Under the pieces are notes generated by a model that was not told the origin of the DNA, searched no databases, and saw nothing but the letters and a program-made list of their open reading frames with translations. Below are positions 1 to 7,644 of a stretch of 64,000 nucleotides of DNA, piece by piece. The DNA comes from JAQBQH01 sp035607415. GTDB taxonomy: Bacteria > Myxococcota_A > Polyangia > Palsa-1104. Where the stretch lies: the NCBI GenBank assembly GCA_035607415.1, contig DATNAQ010000173.1, forward strand, positions 22,842 to 86,841, read 5' to 3'. A program made the position numbers and the translations under genes. The first letter of the stretch is position 1. Every line of letters begins with the position of its first letter.

Positions 1-1
1 C

Positions 2-466
2 GCCGGCGTTGCGGCCTTCACCGGCTGGGTCGGCGGCGAGGTGCTGGTGTTCCACTCGGGCATGGCGGTGCGCGCGGCCGGCGACGGTGCCTTCGCGCCG
101 CCGGTGTCCGACTCGACGGAGCGGCCGAAGGACTTTCTCGGTGCCATGCGGCAGGTGCGGGCCTCGTGGGGCGCGATCAATACGCGCTTGGCGTGGATGC
201 TCGTGCAGCATCCGCGCGACGAGGACTTTCAGCGCATCGAGCACGACGCGCGGCGGATGCAAGCGCTGACGAAGGTGATGGCCGACGAGGGCGCGAAGTA
301 CGGCAAGGCCGCCGACACGATCGCGTCGATGGCGCAGACGCTCGGCGGCGACGCCGACGACATCGCGGAGGCGGCGAAGAAGAAGAGCCTGCAGGATATC
401 GCGCATGGCGTCGGAGAAGCGAGCAGCCACTGCGCCGACTGCCACGAAGAGACGCGCTGGCACTAG
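2..466 (+). CDS. DUF2231-like membrane domain fused to a c-type cytochrome tail (5' partial)
   Basis: The window begins inside this gene; its reading frame enters at base 2 with no start. The first residues (GWVGGEVLVFHSGMAV) resemble the end of DUF2231 membrane domains, which finish in a GxxGGExxxxxG pattern. About 110 mostly helical residues follow, ending in SSHCADCHEE, a CxxCH haem-attachment motif seven residues from the C-terminus. A helical bundle with a C-terminal CxxCH is the cytochrome c'/c556 pattern. I infer a membrane-anchored monohaem cytochrome facing the periplasm. The TAG stop at 464-466 lies inside the left arm of an inverted-repeat element, so the original C-terminus may have been altered by its insertion. 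The haem motif is certain; the DUF2231 assignment rests on a short stretch. Confidence 0.75.
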   Translation, partial: AGVAAFTGWVGGEVLVFHSGMAVRAAGDGAFAPPVSDSTERPKDFLGAMRQVRASWGAINTRLAWMLVQHPRDEDFQRIEHDARRMQALTKVMADEGAKYGKAADTIASMAQTLGGDADDIAEAAKKKSLQDIAHGVGEASSHCADCHEETRWH

Positions 467-628
467 TGTCCCGTGTCAGAAATTCGCGTGCACCGAGGGC
501 GGTGCGGCGCCGCGCGCGCGAGGCGCGACGACCGCGAATACCTGAAGGTATTGAAGGAAGGAGCAACGAAGCGCCCGCGGATGTCGCGACGCCCGACTGC
601 TAGCGAATTTTCTGATTCGGGACACTAG
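463..628. mobile_element. MITE-like element with ~25-bp terminal inverted repeats
   Basis: Left arm 463-487 and right arm 603-628 are inverted copies starting CTAGTGTCCCG, differing only by two adjacent substitutions and one single-base indel. The 166-bp element holds no open frame of note. It contains an internal perfect hairpin at 537-552 (AATACC TGAA GGTATT). Size, terminal inverted repeats and lack of coding capacity fit a non-autonomous miniature transposable element or a dispersed intergenic palindromic repeat. The outermost CTAG could be part of the target site, which I cannot decide from one copy. No second copy was seen in the window. Confidence 0.7.
537..552. repeat. Perfect hairpin inside the MITE-like element
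   Basis: Six-base arms AATACC and GGTATT flank a TGAA loop. It sits near the centre of the element bounded by the 25-bp arms and is probably a structural part of it. No T-run follows, so it is not an obvious terminator. Confidence 0.6.
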
Positions 629-834
629 CTCGCGTCCACTTCTTCTTCACGCCCCCGACGGCTCTTCGCGCTATACTCGTGGCTGGGCCTGACGCCGGTC
701 CTTCAGTGCTCCGCCGCCCGCACCGGCGGGAGCGGAGAAGCGGGCGCCCCCGCGTGGCGATTCTCGACGGTGAACGGCGGCGCGAACACTCGAGCCGCGC
801 AAGGTGCGGGCTTGTCGCGGCGGGAGTGAGTCGC

Positions 835-1524
835 ATGTCGCTGAGGAACCGCGCCCGGGCGTTGCAGAAGAAAACCGGGATCACGTATCAACAGGCATTG
901 GCGCGCCTGCGCAAGCTGGGCGGGCGTCCGGCGAAGCTGGCGCGCGAGAGTGGCTGGCCGCTCGAGGTCTGCGATCGCTATCTCGTCGACGGGCATGCGC
1001 CCATCAACGTCGTCGAGATGAAGCCGATCGCGTCGCTGCACGATCTTCTGCAGAACATCTGCGACGAGCTGCGCGCGACCACCAATGCGCGGCTCGTGGC
1101 CTTGCATCGCGACGGGCGCGTGCTGGTCGCGACGGGTGAGAAGGCGCAGGAGCGCGAGCTGCTCCTGATGGGGAGCTGGATAGGGCTGCAATCGGCGCGC
1201 AGGCCGGCGGTGACGCCGCCGGAGGTCCTGGAGCTCGACGACGGGCACGTCATCCACACGACGCCGGTGCGCACGGGCGTGCTCTTGTCGGTGCGCTTCC
1301 ATCGCGACGAGTCGTCGCTCGGCCTGGTGCGGCTGCGCGTGCGGCGGGCGGCGGCGGAGATCGAACGGCTGCTCGGCGACGAGTCGCGCGGCATGCCGCC
1401 CGTCGGTGGCGTGGGTGGGTCCGGCGGCGTGCCCAACGAGATGCGCGTCGTCGAGCCGGTGCCGGAGGAGCGACCGAAGCCGAAGCCGCACCCGATCGGG
1501 AAGCGGCCGCGGCGCAAGGGGTGA
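835..1524 (+). CDS. Roadblock/LC7-domain protein
   Basis: 229 residues. The N-terminus (MSLRNRARALQKKTGITYQQALARLR) is a basic helical segment. Residues about 60-180 have the Roadblock/LC7 arrangement: a helix (SLHDLLQNICDELRATTNARLVALHRDGR), two strands, a turn, then a strand and final amphipathic helix (GLVRLRVRRAAAEIERLL). Roadblock proteins such as MglB bind or regulate Ras-like GTPases; no GTPase gene is adjacent, so the partner is unknown. The C-terminal ~45 residues are Gly/Pro/Lys-rich and probably disordered. ATG 835 was chosen because a GGGAG ribosome site lies about 10 bases upstream; an in-frame extension upstream to 679 looks non-coding. The 629-834 stretch before it shows nothing further. 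Confidence 0.75.
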   Translation: MSLRNRARALQKKTGITYQQALARLRKLGGRPAKLARESGWPLEVCDRYLVDGHAPINVVEMKPIASLHDLLQNICDELRATTNARLVALHRDGRVLVATGEKAQERELLLMGSWIGLQSARRPAVTPPEVLELDDGHVIHTTPVRTGVLLSVRFHRDESSLGLVRLRVRRAAAEIERLLGDESRGMPPVGGVGGSGGVPNEMRVVEPVPEERPKPKPHPIGKRPRRKG

Positions 1525-1644
1525 CCGGGCGCGACGCGCCGCTCTCCACTTGACGATCGCTTTCGCCCGACGAGCGGGCGCGCGCCGTCGGCGTGCTTTC
1601 TAGACTCGACTGGCGTCACGCGATGTCAGGTCGAGAGGTCGTCC

Positions 1645-2055
1645 ATGAGCGCTCACGAGCATCCGCACCATCATCATCACTTCCTGCCGGGCATGGGCCA
1701 TCCGGCGTTGACGCCGTTCTACGATACGTTCGCGCGGTTGGTCGCATTCCGACGCCGAGATCACGGGCATCGATCCCGACGAGGAAAAACTGTCGCGCCG
1801 AGCTGCCGTTCGCCGACGGCTTCTTCGACCGCGTCACGAGCACGCTCATGGCACACCATCTGCCGACGCCGGCGAAGGAGGCGATGTTCGCCGAGATCCG
1901 GCGCGTCCTGGCAGCGACGGGAGAGCTGCATCCCGTCGACATCGGCCCCGCGCGCGGCAGGGCTCGCCGACATCGCCGGGGAAGATCGAGTCGTGACGGT
2001 GTTCGGGCCGCTCGTGTTCTGGCGTGCTCGATCTGGCGGACGCGATCGCACCTGG
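1645..2055 (+). pseudogene. Decayed class I SAM-dependent methyltransferase
   Basis: Pieces of one methyltransferase lie in three reading frames. Frame 1 has a His-rich start (MSAHEHPHHHHHFLPGMG, then ALTPFYDTFARLV). Frame 2 from 1745 reads HSDAEITGIDPDEEKLSRRA, which is the acidic motif II of the SAM fold. Frame 3 from about 1800 reads ELPFADGFFDRVTSTLMAHHL followed by AEIRRVLAATGELHPVDIGP, i.e. motifs IV and V. Frame 1 then resumes with LADIAGEDRVVTVFGPLVF. Motif I (the GxGxG SAM loop), expected between residues 35 and 50, is missing. At least three frame changes plus an internal deletion make this a dead gene. Family assignment is confident; the substrate cannot be told. Confidence 0.85.
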
Positions 2056-2079
2056 CCAGGCGGCGGGCCAGGCGGACCG

Positions 2080-2403
2080 CTAGGGTAGGGTGCGCTCGAT
2101 CTCGTCGAGGGCGGCACCGATGGCGGCGACCTCGGCCGCGCACGCGCCCGGCGGCGACGCCCCGTTCTCGACGGCGCGCGCCACGTGCATGGCCGCCCGC
2201 GCGCGCTCCGACAGCGCGGAAAAGCCGATCATCGCCGCCTCGCCGCTGATGCTGTGCAGATGCAGCGCCAGCGCCCGCGCCGCCTCGCGCGCCTCGTTCG
2301 CGCCGGCCGCGGCCGCTGCGTCGAGCTTCTTGGCGGCAGCGAGCCGCTCGCGCGCGGACTGCAGAAAGCGCCGCCCGTAACGCGCGATCAGATCGGCGCT
2401 CAT
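2080..2403 (-). CDS. Stand-alone histidine phosphotransfer (HPt) protein
   Basis: 107 residues, all predicted helical. His50 lies in HSISGEAAMIG, the HPt phospho-acceptor pattern (H-x-I-x-G-E). The start ATG overlaps the stop of the upstream PilZ-REC-REC gene by four bases (ATGA), so the two are translated together and probably act together: the HPt would pass phosphate to or from the receivers. It ends the minus-strand operon TonB receptor / YfiR-like / PilZ-REC-REC / HPt. A close paralogue is encoded at 18216-18521 in the same relative position of a second module. The kinase partner is inferred to be the CheA-REC hybrid or the histidine kinase of this island. Confidence 0.88.
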   Translation of the reverse strand: MSADLIARYGRRFLQSARERLAAAKKLDAAAAAGANEAREAARALALHLHSISGEAAMIGFSALSERARAAMHVARAVENGASPPGACAAEVAAIGAALDEIERTLP

Positions 2404-3506
2404 CCGTCGCCGAGCAGCGCTTTGACCCGGCGAACCATCTCGCCGAGGCCCGCCCCCTTGTAGATGTACCCGTCCACCTCGGCCGCCTTGGCGCGCTCGG
2501 CCAGCTCCGCCTCGTCGAGGATCGAGAAGAGCAGCACCGGCGTGGTCACGTTGCGCAGCCCGCGCAGCACGTTGGCGACGTCGTCGCCGTAGGCCTCGGG
2601 CATCTGCACGTCGAGCAGGATCAGATCCGGCGCCTCCGCCTCGAGCAGGCGGCTCATCTCCGCCAGGTCGCTGGTGGCGAGCGACCGATAGCCGGCCGCC
2701 TCGAGCGCGTCGTGCGCCAGCTCGAGCATCATCGGGCTGTCGTCGACGATGAGCACCTTCTTGCGCGCGTCCGCGGCCGGGCCCGGCTCGGCGACGGCGA
2801 GCCCCTGCAGCGTCGTGCACAGGTCGACCACCTCCATCGGCTTATTGAGGTAGAGGTCGGCGCCGGCGGCGACGAAGGCGTCGCGCGCTTCGTTGCCGGC
2901 GACGCTGATGCCGACGATGGGCAACCCTGCGTGGCGCGGCTGGGCGCGGATCGCGGCGACCAGCTCGGCGCCGCTCTGGCCGGGCAGCAGCTGATCGATG
3001 ATGGCGAAGTCGTAGCGCTCCTTGGCGAGCCGCTCGGCGGCCTGCTCGGCGTCGGCGACGACGTCGATGGTCGAGGTCGGCCCCACGCGCGTGCGCCGGC
3101 GGAAGGTGTACGAGAGGATCTCGCGCACGATCAGGCTGTCGTCGACGATGAGCCCGCGCAGGCTGGCCCCGCGCGCCGCCGCGGCGGCATCGGTGCGCGC
3201 GATCAGGGCCTCGAGCGCGCGCCGTCCGGCATCATCGGCGAACAAGAGCTCGGCGCGAAAGCCGCCGAACGCGCCCGGCGCCGTCGCCGCCTCGTGGGCC
3301 TCGACGCGCCCGGTGACGCGCAGCGGACGCAACAGCTTGGGAAAGGAGAGCAGGAGCCCGACTTCGGCGCCGATCGGCGGGGGCCGATCGAACTGGATGC
3401 GCGCGAACCGTGTCGACAGCTCCAGCGTGTGCGAGACGGTGGTGGTCGTCCCGTCCGAGACCTCGGCGCGCAAGAGCAGTCGGTGCACACGCCCTTCAGC
3501 CGTCAT
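2400..3506 (-). CDS. PilZ-like domain fused to two receiver domains
   Basis: 368 residues. Residues 5-100 form a PilZ-type barrel of the sort common in myxobacterial paralogue families; RLLLR at 9-13 matches the RxxxR half of the cyclic-di-GMP signature, but the DxSxxG half is replaced by LELSTRF, so nucleotide binding is uncertain. REC1 (about 116-235) has VDDS, phospho-acceptor Asp171 (AIIDQ) and NKP. REC2 (about 248-366) has VDDS, Asp299 (LLDVQMPEAYGDD) and YKG. There is no output domain other than PilZ, so this looks like a phosphorelay hub. The gene lies 22 bases after the YfiR-like gene and overlaps the HPt gene. A split version (PilZ-REC plus separate REC) is encoded at 18518-19629. 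Confidence 0.88.
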   Translation of the reverse strand: MTAEGRVHRLLLRAEVSDGTTTTVSHTLELSTRFARIQFDRPPPIGAEVGLLLSFPKLLRPLRVTGRVEAHEAATAPGAFGGFRAELLFADDAGRRALEALIARTDAAAAARGASLRGLIVDDSLIVREILSYTFRRRTRVGPTSTIDVVADAEQAAERLAKERYDFAIIDQLLPGQSGAELVAAIRAQPRHAGLPIVGISVAGNEARDAFVAAGADLYLNKPMEVVDLCTTLQGLAVAEPGPAADARKKVLIVDDSPMMLELAHDALEAAGYRSLATSDLAEMSRLLEAEAPDLILLDVQMPEAYGDDVANVLRGLRNVTTPVLLFSILDEAELAERAKAAEVDGYIYKGAGLGEMVRRVKALLGDG

Positions 3507-3528
3507 CTACCCCCTCCGTCCCGACGAG

Positions 3529-4104
3529 TCAGCGAATCACGCGGGCCAGGCGCAGCAGCTCGCTCGAGAACGACGCGCCCTCTTCTTTGCTCACCGGTAG
3601 ATTGACCGCGATCGTCGTCTTGCCGTCGTACGTGAACACGCCGAGCGACAGCCCCGCGCTCAGCTGATCTTCGCGCGAGGCGATGGTCAGGATGTGGTCG
3701 CGGTGGCTCTCGTCGCGGATGCCGCCCTGATCGCCCTCGAGGCCGGGGCAGACGTAGAGCGCGTCGATGCCCTGGCTCGACACCGCGGAGTGCAGCGCGT
3801 CCTTGCTGGAGTAGGCGAGCTTGACGACCCTGAGCGGCAGGTTCTGCACCTTGACGCCTTCGAGCGCCTTGAACGCGCGCACCATGCCGTCGGCGGCGCT
3901 CTCGCTGCCGCCGGCGCCGGGCTTGAAGATCACGCCGACGACGAGCGTGTCGCCGGCGCGGCCACGCAGGTTGTCGTCGTAGGCCAGCGCGCGGGCGAGG
4001 ATGACCGCCTGCTTGTCGGGCGCGACCTGTTCCGCGTGCGCCAGCCTCGGCAGCAGGCACACGACGAGCAGGACGACCCAACCGATATGGCGAAGCGCGC
4101 CCAT
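3529..4104 (-). CDS. YfiR/DUF4154-family periplasmic protein
   Basis: 191 residues with a clear signal peptide (hydrophobic WVVLLVVCLLPRL, cleavage after AHA). The body follows the DUF4154 pattern: an early KQAVILARALAYDDNLR segment, a VVGVIF strand, a central variable part ending in DALYVCPG, and a closing block SAGLSLGVFTYDGKTTIAVNLP. YfiR-like proteins sit in the periplasm and modulate membrane signalling enzymes; members are often encoded beside TonB-dependent receptors, as here. The ATG is seven bases after the receptor's stop, and a PilZ-REC-REC gene follows 22 bases downstream. I infer a periplasmic relay between the receptor and the signalling proteins. Confidence 0.82.
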   Translation of the reverse strand: MGALRHIGWVVLLVVCLLPRLAHAEQVAPDKQAVILARALAYDDNLRGRAGDTLVVGVIFKPGAGGSESAADGMVRAFKALEGVKVQNLPLRVVKLAYSSKDALHSAVSSQGIDALYVCPGLEGDQGGIRDESHRDHILTIASREDQLSAGLSLGVFTYDGKTTIAVNLPVSKEEGASFSSELLRLARVIR

Positions 4105-4111
4105 CAGCGAC

Positions 4112-6097
4112 TCAGCGATAGTCCACCGCCACGAAGATCGTGGTTCCCAAGATGCTTGTACCTGGCAAGGGCGACTCTACATGGTCATGCGGCAGGTTGG
4201 ACAGCAACTTCAGCGACAGCCAGACCGGAGCCTTCCGGCTGACCTGATAGCCCCCGGTCGCCTCCACACGCGCCTCCGAGTCGATCTTCGTCGCCAGGAG
4301 CATCGGCGGGATGCCGGCGCGCAGGTTGTAGGAGCGCGGCGAGTTGTAGCCGGCGCCGAGCGACAGGCTCAGCCGCCCGTCGAGGAGCGTGCTGCGCGCG
4401 CCGAGCCACGCCGAGATCGTCGAGTTCTGGTCGGGGTTGCCGACCGTCGGCGAGACGGTGCCGTCGTAGGAGAGCCAGAACAGGCCGGTCACGTTGGCGT
4501 CGAGCGTCAGCTGCTTGAGCAGCTGGTAGGTGGCCTCGAGCTCGGCGCCGAGGATCCAGCGCGACTTGGTCTCGTTCTCGAAGGTTCGGCGCACCAGCGG
4601 CTCGAAGTTCTCGATCATGAGGTTCGAGAGCTCCGAGGTGAACACCGTCGGCTTGATGGTGAGCTTGCTGATGGGCGCGATGATGGCGCCGATCTCGATC
4701 GAGGTGATGCGCGGCGGGTTCAGGCCGGGCGTGCCCTCGATGAGGATGAGGTTGGTGGCCGGATCGATGAAGCGGCTGGCGACCTCGACGTACGTCGGAT
4801 CGCGATAGGCGGTGCCGGCGGTGAGGCGCAGCGCGTACTTGGCCGCGTGATAGATGATCGAGCCGCGGCCGGCGAGCTGCAGGCCGTTGGACACGGCCGA
4901 GGCGTCGCCGCGCAGCGCCGCCGACAGGGAGACGTGGTTCCACAGCTCCAGGCCGGCGTCGGCGTAGAAGCCGTAGCGCGGGCGCAGGTGGCCGGTCTCG
5001 TCGGGATGCAAGAAGGGCGCGTCGACGTACTCGATGCCGCCGTTGCCGCCGAGCGATAGCTTGAAGTGGTACGGGAAGACGAGGCGCAGGTCGGCGCCGA
5101 GCTCCTCGTCGCCGCTCTTGGCGCCGCGATAGGTGAAGCCGTTGAAGCTGCCGCGCGAGTCGATGGTCTGCGCGCGGACGCGCTCCCAGACCTCGAGCGA
5201 GTCGACCTGCGGCGCCAACGCCTTCATGACCAGGCGCGCGGTGCCGAACACCGCCGTGGTGTCTTGCGGCTGCGAGTCGAGGACGAGGTGATCGAGCGAG
5301 CTGCGCCGGCTGAACGAGCCGCCGACCTCGAGGCTGATGGTGGTGTCCTGCGTGGCCGCGTACTGCATGAGGGCGGTGCCGCCGCCGAGGGCCCAGTAGG
5401 GCGTGCTGGCACTGGCGGCGAAGGTGTTGTCGTAGCGGCCGTTGAGGCTGAGACGGCCCGAGAACTTGCCCCTGGTGCCGCTCACGCTGGCGGCGGCGGT
5501 GCCGACGCCGCGGGCGGCGCTGTCCATGCCGCCGCCGACGTGCGCGCGCCCGGCTGCCGCGTGGTCGGACGGCGCGATCGAGACGATGTTGATGACGCCG
5601 GTATAGGCGTCCGGTCCATAGATGGTGCTCACCGGGCCTCGGACGATCTCGATGCGATCGATCTGCGAGAGATCGATCGGGATCGCACCCCAATCGACGT
5701 TGCCGTCGATGCGGCTATTCAACGGGATGCCGTCGAGGAGCACGACCACGTTGTTGCCGGTGAGGCCGCCGGTGCCGCGCAAGGAGACGAGGTAGTCGCC
5801 GGGCGCGAGCTCGAGGACCTGCACGCCGGCGACGTTGCGCAAGAGATCGGGCAGCGTCGTGGCCGCCGATTGGCGGATCTGCTCCTGATCGAGCACGGTG
5901 ACCGTCGCCGGCGCGGTGAGGACGCTCTCCTCGGTGCGCGACGCCGCGGTGACCTTACCGAGGAGTTGCTCGAGATCGAGCTCCTCGATGTTGCGCACCG
6001 GAGGCTCATCGGCGACGGCAGCGGCGCCGAGCCCGCCGAGAAGGAGTGTAATGGCGACCAGAGAGGGTGCTGCACGACCCACGTCGAGACGAGGCAC
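4112..6097 (-). CDS. TonB-dependent outer-membrane receptor
   Basis: 661 residues from a GTG codon. A signal peptide (SLVAITLLLGGLGAAAVA) is followed by a TonB-plug domain at about 45-165 with family hallmarks: RTEESVLTAPATVTVLDQEQI, LPDLLRNVAGVQV, LRGTGGLTGNNVVVLLDGIPLN and IEIVRGPVSTIYGPDAYTGVINI. The rest is a beta-barrel of normal length ending in aromatic/basic FVAVDYR. The ligand is not evident. It heads an operon with a YfiR-like protein, a PilZ-REC-REC and an HPt, and is divergent from the chemoreceptor operon, so a sensing role beside transport is plausible (inference). No good Shine-Dalgarno precedes the GTG; a TATAGT-like hexamer at 6106-6111 (minus strand) would give an almost leaderless transcript. 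Confidence 0.93.
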   Translation of the reverse strand: MPRLDVGRAAPSLVAITLLLGGLGAAAVADEPPVRNIEELDLEQLLGKVTAASRTEESVLTAPATVTVLDQEQIRQSAATTLPDLLRNVAGVQVLELAPGDYLVSLRGTGGLTGNNVVVLLDGIPLNSRIDGNVDWGAIPIDLSQIDRIEIVRGPVSTIYGPDAYTGVINIVSIAPSDHAAAGRAHVGGGMDSAARGVGTAAASVSGTRGKFSGRLSLNGRYDNTFAASASTPYWALGGGTALMQYAATQDTTISLEVGGSFSRRSSLDHLVLDSQPQDTTAVFGTARLVMKALAPQVDSLEVWERVRAQTIDSRGSFNGFTYRGAKSGDEELGADLRLVFPYHFKLSLGGNGGIEYVDAPFLHPDETGHLRPRYGFYADAGLELWNHVSLSAALRGDASAVSNGLQLAGRGSIIYHAAKYALRLTAGTAYRDPTYVEVASRFIDPATNLILIEGTPGLNPPRITSIEIGAIIAPISKLTIKPTVFTSELSNLMIENFEPLVRRTFENETKSRWILGAELEATYQLLKQLTLDANVTGLFWLSYDGTVSPTVGNPDQNSTISAWLGARSTLLDGRLSLSLGAGYNSPRSYNLRAGIPPMLLATKIDSEARVEATGGYQVSRKAPVWLSLKLLSNLPHDHVESPLPGTSILGTTIFVAVDYR

Positions 6098-6309
6098 GGC
6101 CTGGCACTATACAGCGATATCGAAATAAGAACAAACAATATGACGAAAACGATTTGAGAATACCCAATCCCACATATGAGTATTTGACCGCCCGTCGCTG
6201 CCGCGGCTCGAGCCTGCGGCATTTGGTCGCAGGCTAAAAACATTCTTGACAAAAAGCCCGCGCGGAAATTATTCTGCGGCGCGGGCGAGTCCTCTTGGGG
6301 AGACAATAG
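6098..6309. promoter_or_regulatory. AT-rich divergent promoter region of the signalling island
   Basis: This 212-bp gap between the TonB-receptor and lipoprotein operons is far more AT-rich than its surroundings, especially 6106-6190. On the plus strand TTGACA at 6246-6251 and TATTCT at 6270-6275 make a sigma-70-like pair 18 bases apart, ahead of a GGGGAG ribosome site and ATG 6310. A GG-N10-GC arrangement (6264-6277) overlaps it and could be read as a poor sigma-54 element. On the minus strand TATAGT (6111-6106) lies just before the receptor start. A TGC-N11-GCA dyad is at 6215-6231. Promoter calls are by eye only. Confidence 0.55.
6215..6232. promoter_or_regulatory. Shared dyad TGCGGC-N6-TCGCAG (site 1)
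   Basis: TGCGGC ATTTGG TCGCAG. It contains TGC-N11-GCA, the spacing of NtrC-family enhancer sites. Sites 2 and 3, at 16797 and 20106, share both half-sites exactly. This copy lies between the two divergent operons, 78 bases upstream of the lipoprotein ATG. Confidence 0.5.
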
Positions 6310-6987
6310 ATGAGAGCATGGGCAGGGGTTTTGGGAGTTGCACTGTTGGCCGCGCCGACGGTGGGCTGCGGCGGGTCGGGCGGTTCGAGCGCTCCCACCA
6401 TGTGGCTGGGCGCGATGCGGCACTTCCGCGTCGTCGGCACCATCATGGGTGAGTCGATCGATATCAATATCAATGGAAGCGCGGCGACCGACACCATGCA
6501 GCTGTGGTGCGAGCGCGAATATCAGGTCCCCAACGACGCCAGCGGCAATCCTGACTACGCCGCCGGGCATAACGCCGAGATCCGCATTCGCGCGCCGGTG
6601 ACGATCAATGGCCAGGCGCGCCTGCTCGACTTCGGCCTCAAGCGGCACAACTACCAGGCCGATGCGCCGGGGACCGTCGTCCCGGTCATCCCGCGCGACG
6701 ACGCGAACTCGCCGTGCGGGCTCAACAGCTGCACCAACGACAACATGTGGCTCTCGTGGACGTGGCGAAATCCCGTCGACGACAGCGTCACGTACAAGTC
6801 GGCGGCGCAGAGCGGCAGCTTCACGCTCGGAGAGTACGTGGGCACGCCCGACTCCGGCGGCCTCTTGATCCCGCCCAACACGGGCGACATCGGCGGATTC
6901 GCCACTGGTCAGTGGTCGGCGACCGAGAGCATCAGCGCGTCGTTCGACGCCAACTGCACCACCAACCAGATCGACAACAGCTACTAA
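6310..6987 (+). CDS. Predicted lipoprotein of unknown function, first gene of the chemosensory operon
   Basis: 225 residues. The N-terminus MRAWAGVLGVALLAAPTVGC is a lipoprotein signal with a lipobox-like TVGC; a Gly/Ser spacer follows. The mature part looks beta-rich and starts with FRVVGTIMGESIDININGSA. It has several cysteines (WCERE, SPCGLNSCTND, NCTTN) that could form disulphides. I do not recognise a family. A GGGGAG ribosome site precedes the ATG. The next gene, also a lipoprotein, starts with TTG immediately after the TAA stop, and its mature start (FSMTGSMQGQPLTV) is patterned like this one, suggesting a diverged pair. Being first in an operon with a chemoreceptor, both may take part in ligand sensing (inference). 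Confidence 0.7.
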   Translation: MRAWAGVLGVALLAAPTVGCGGSGGSSAPTMWLGAMRHFRVVGTIMGESIDININGSAATDTMQLWCEREYQVPNDASGNPDYAAGHNAEIRIRAPVTINGQARLLDFGLKRHNYQADAPGTVVPVIPRDDANSPCGLNSCTNDNMWLSWTWRNPVDDSVTYKSAAQSGSFTLGEYVGTPDSGGLLIPPNTGDIGGFATGQWSATESISASFDANCTTNQIDNSY

Positions 6988-7644
6988 TTGACGAGGATCC
7001 CGAGCGTGCGCCTGGCAGGTTTCTGCTTCCTCATCGCGACGACGGCAGGGTGTCTCGGCGGCTTCAAGACCCCATCCGAATATCAGTCGCAAACCTATTA
7101 TTGTACCTCCGACAATGCGCCGGCGTTCGACGCGCTCGCGCAGTCCTGCCAGAGCTCCGGCAACTGCTTCGGCGCCTTCAGCATGACCGGCTCGATGCAA
7201 GGGCAGCCGCTCACCGTCGGCACCACGCTGACGGAAGCGACCATGGCGCTGGTGCAGAAGGACCCTTCGTCGCCGCAGTTCTGGGACGTCATGCGCATGA
7301 CCGGCAACTCGCCATACTTCGAGTTCGTCTTCCACATCAAGAGCATCGGCGGTGACGTCACCGCCATGCAGCCGCGCACGCTCGATCTTCGCGCCGGCGC
7401 CGGCGCGCTCGTCACCTCGCTCGACGACACCTTCATCGATGTGGGGCAGACGCTCCAGGTCGGCGGCGCCAACGCCGAGCAGCAGGGGCTCACCGACTCG
7501 GGCACGATCGCCTTCAGCAAGATGGACCTGACCGAGATTCGCGGCATCTTTCACGGCGCCTTCGGCAACAGCGTCGACAACGTCGACGGCTGCTTCGTGA
7601 TGTACCCGGGCCAGACCACGATCAACCCGTCGCCATCGCCTTGA
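6988..7644 (+). CDS. Second predicted lipoprotein of the chemosensory operon
   Basis: 218 residues from a TTG that directly abuts the previous stop codon; a GTG at 7006 is an alternative. The signal RLAGFCFLIATTAGC ends in a TAGC lipobox. The mature part contains Cys pairs near CTSDNAPAFDALAQSCQSSGNC and then GSMQGQPLTVGTTLTEATMALVQKD, a beta-rich pattern echoing the upstream lipoprotein. A late cysteine occurs in NVDGCFVMYPG. No known family is recognised. Its TGA overlaps the TTG start of the receiver gene (TTGA), tying it by translational coupling to the signalling genes downstream. Confidence 0.68.
   Translation: MTRIPSVRLAGFCFLIATTAGCLGGFKTPSEYQSQTYYCTSDNAPAFDALAQSCQSSGNCFGAFSMTGSMQGQPLTVGTTLTEATMALVQKDPSSPQFWDVMRMTGNSPYFEFVFHIKSIGGDVTAMQPRTLDLRAGAGALVTSLDDTFIDVGQTLQVGGANAEQQGLTDSGTIAFSKMDLTEIRGIFHGAFGNSVDNVDGCFVMYPGQTTINPSPSP

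Noticed and set aside
6264..6277. Sigma-54 promoter (GG-N10-GC) before the chemosensory operon
   Set aside because: Only the GG and GC dinucleotides fit; the TGGCAC and TTGC context is missing and the dyad would lie very close. Kept only as a remark in the promoter entry.
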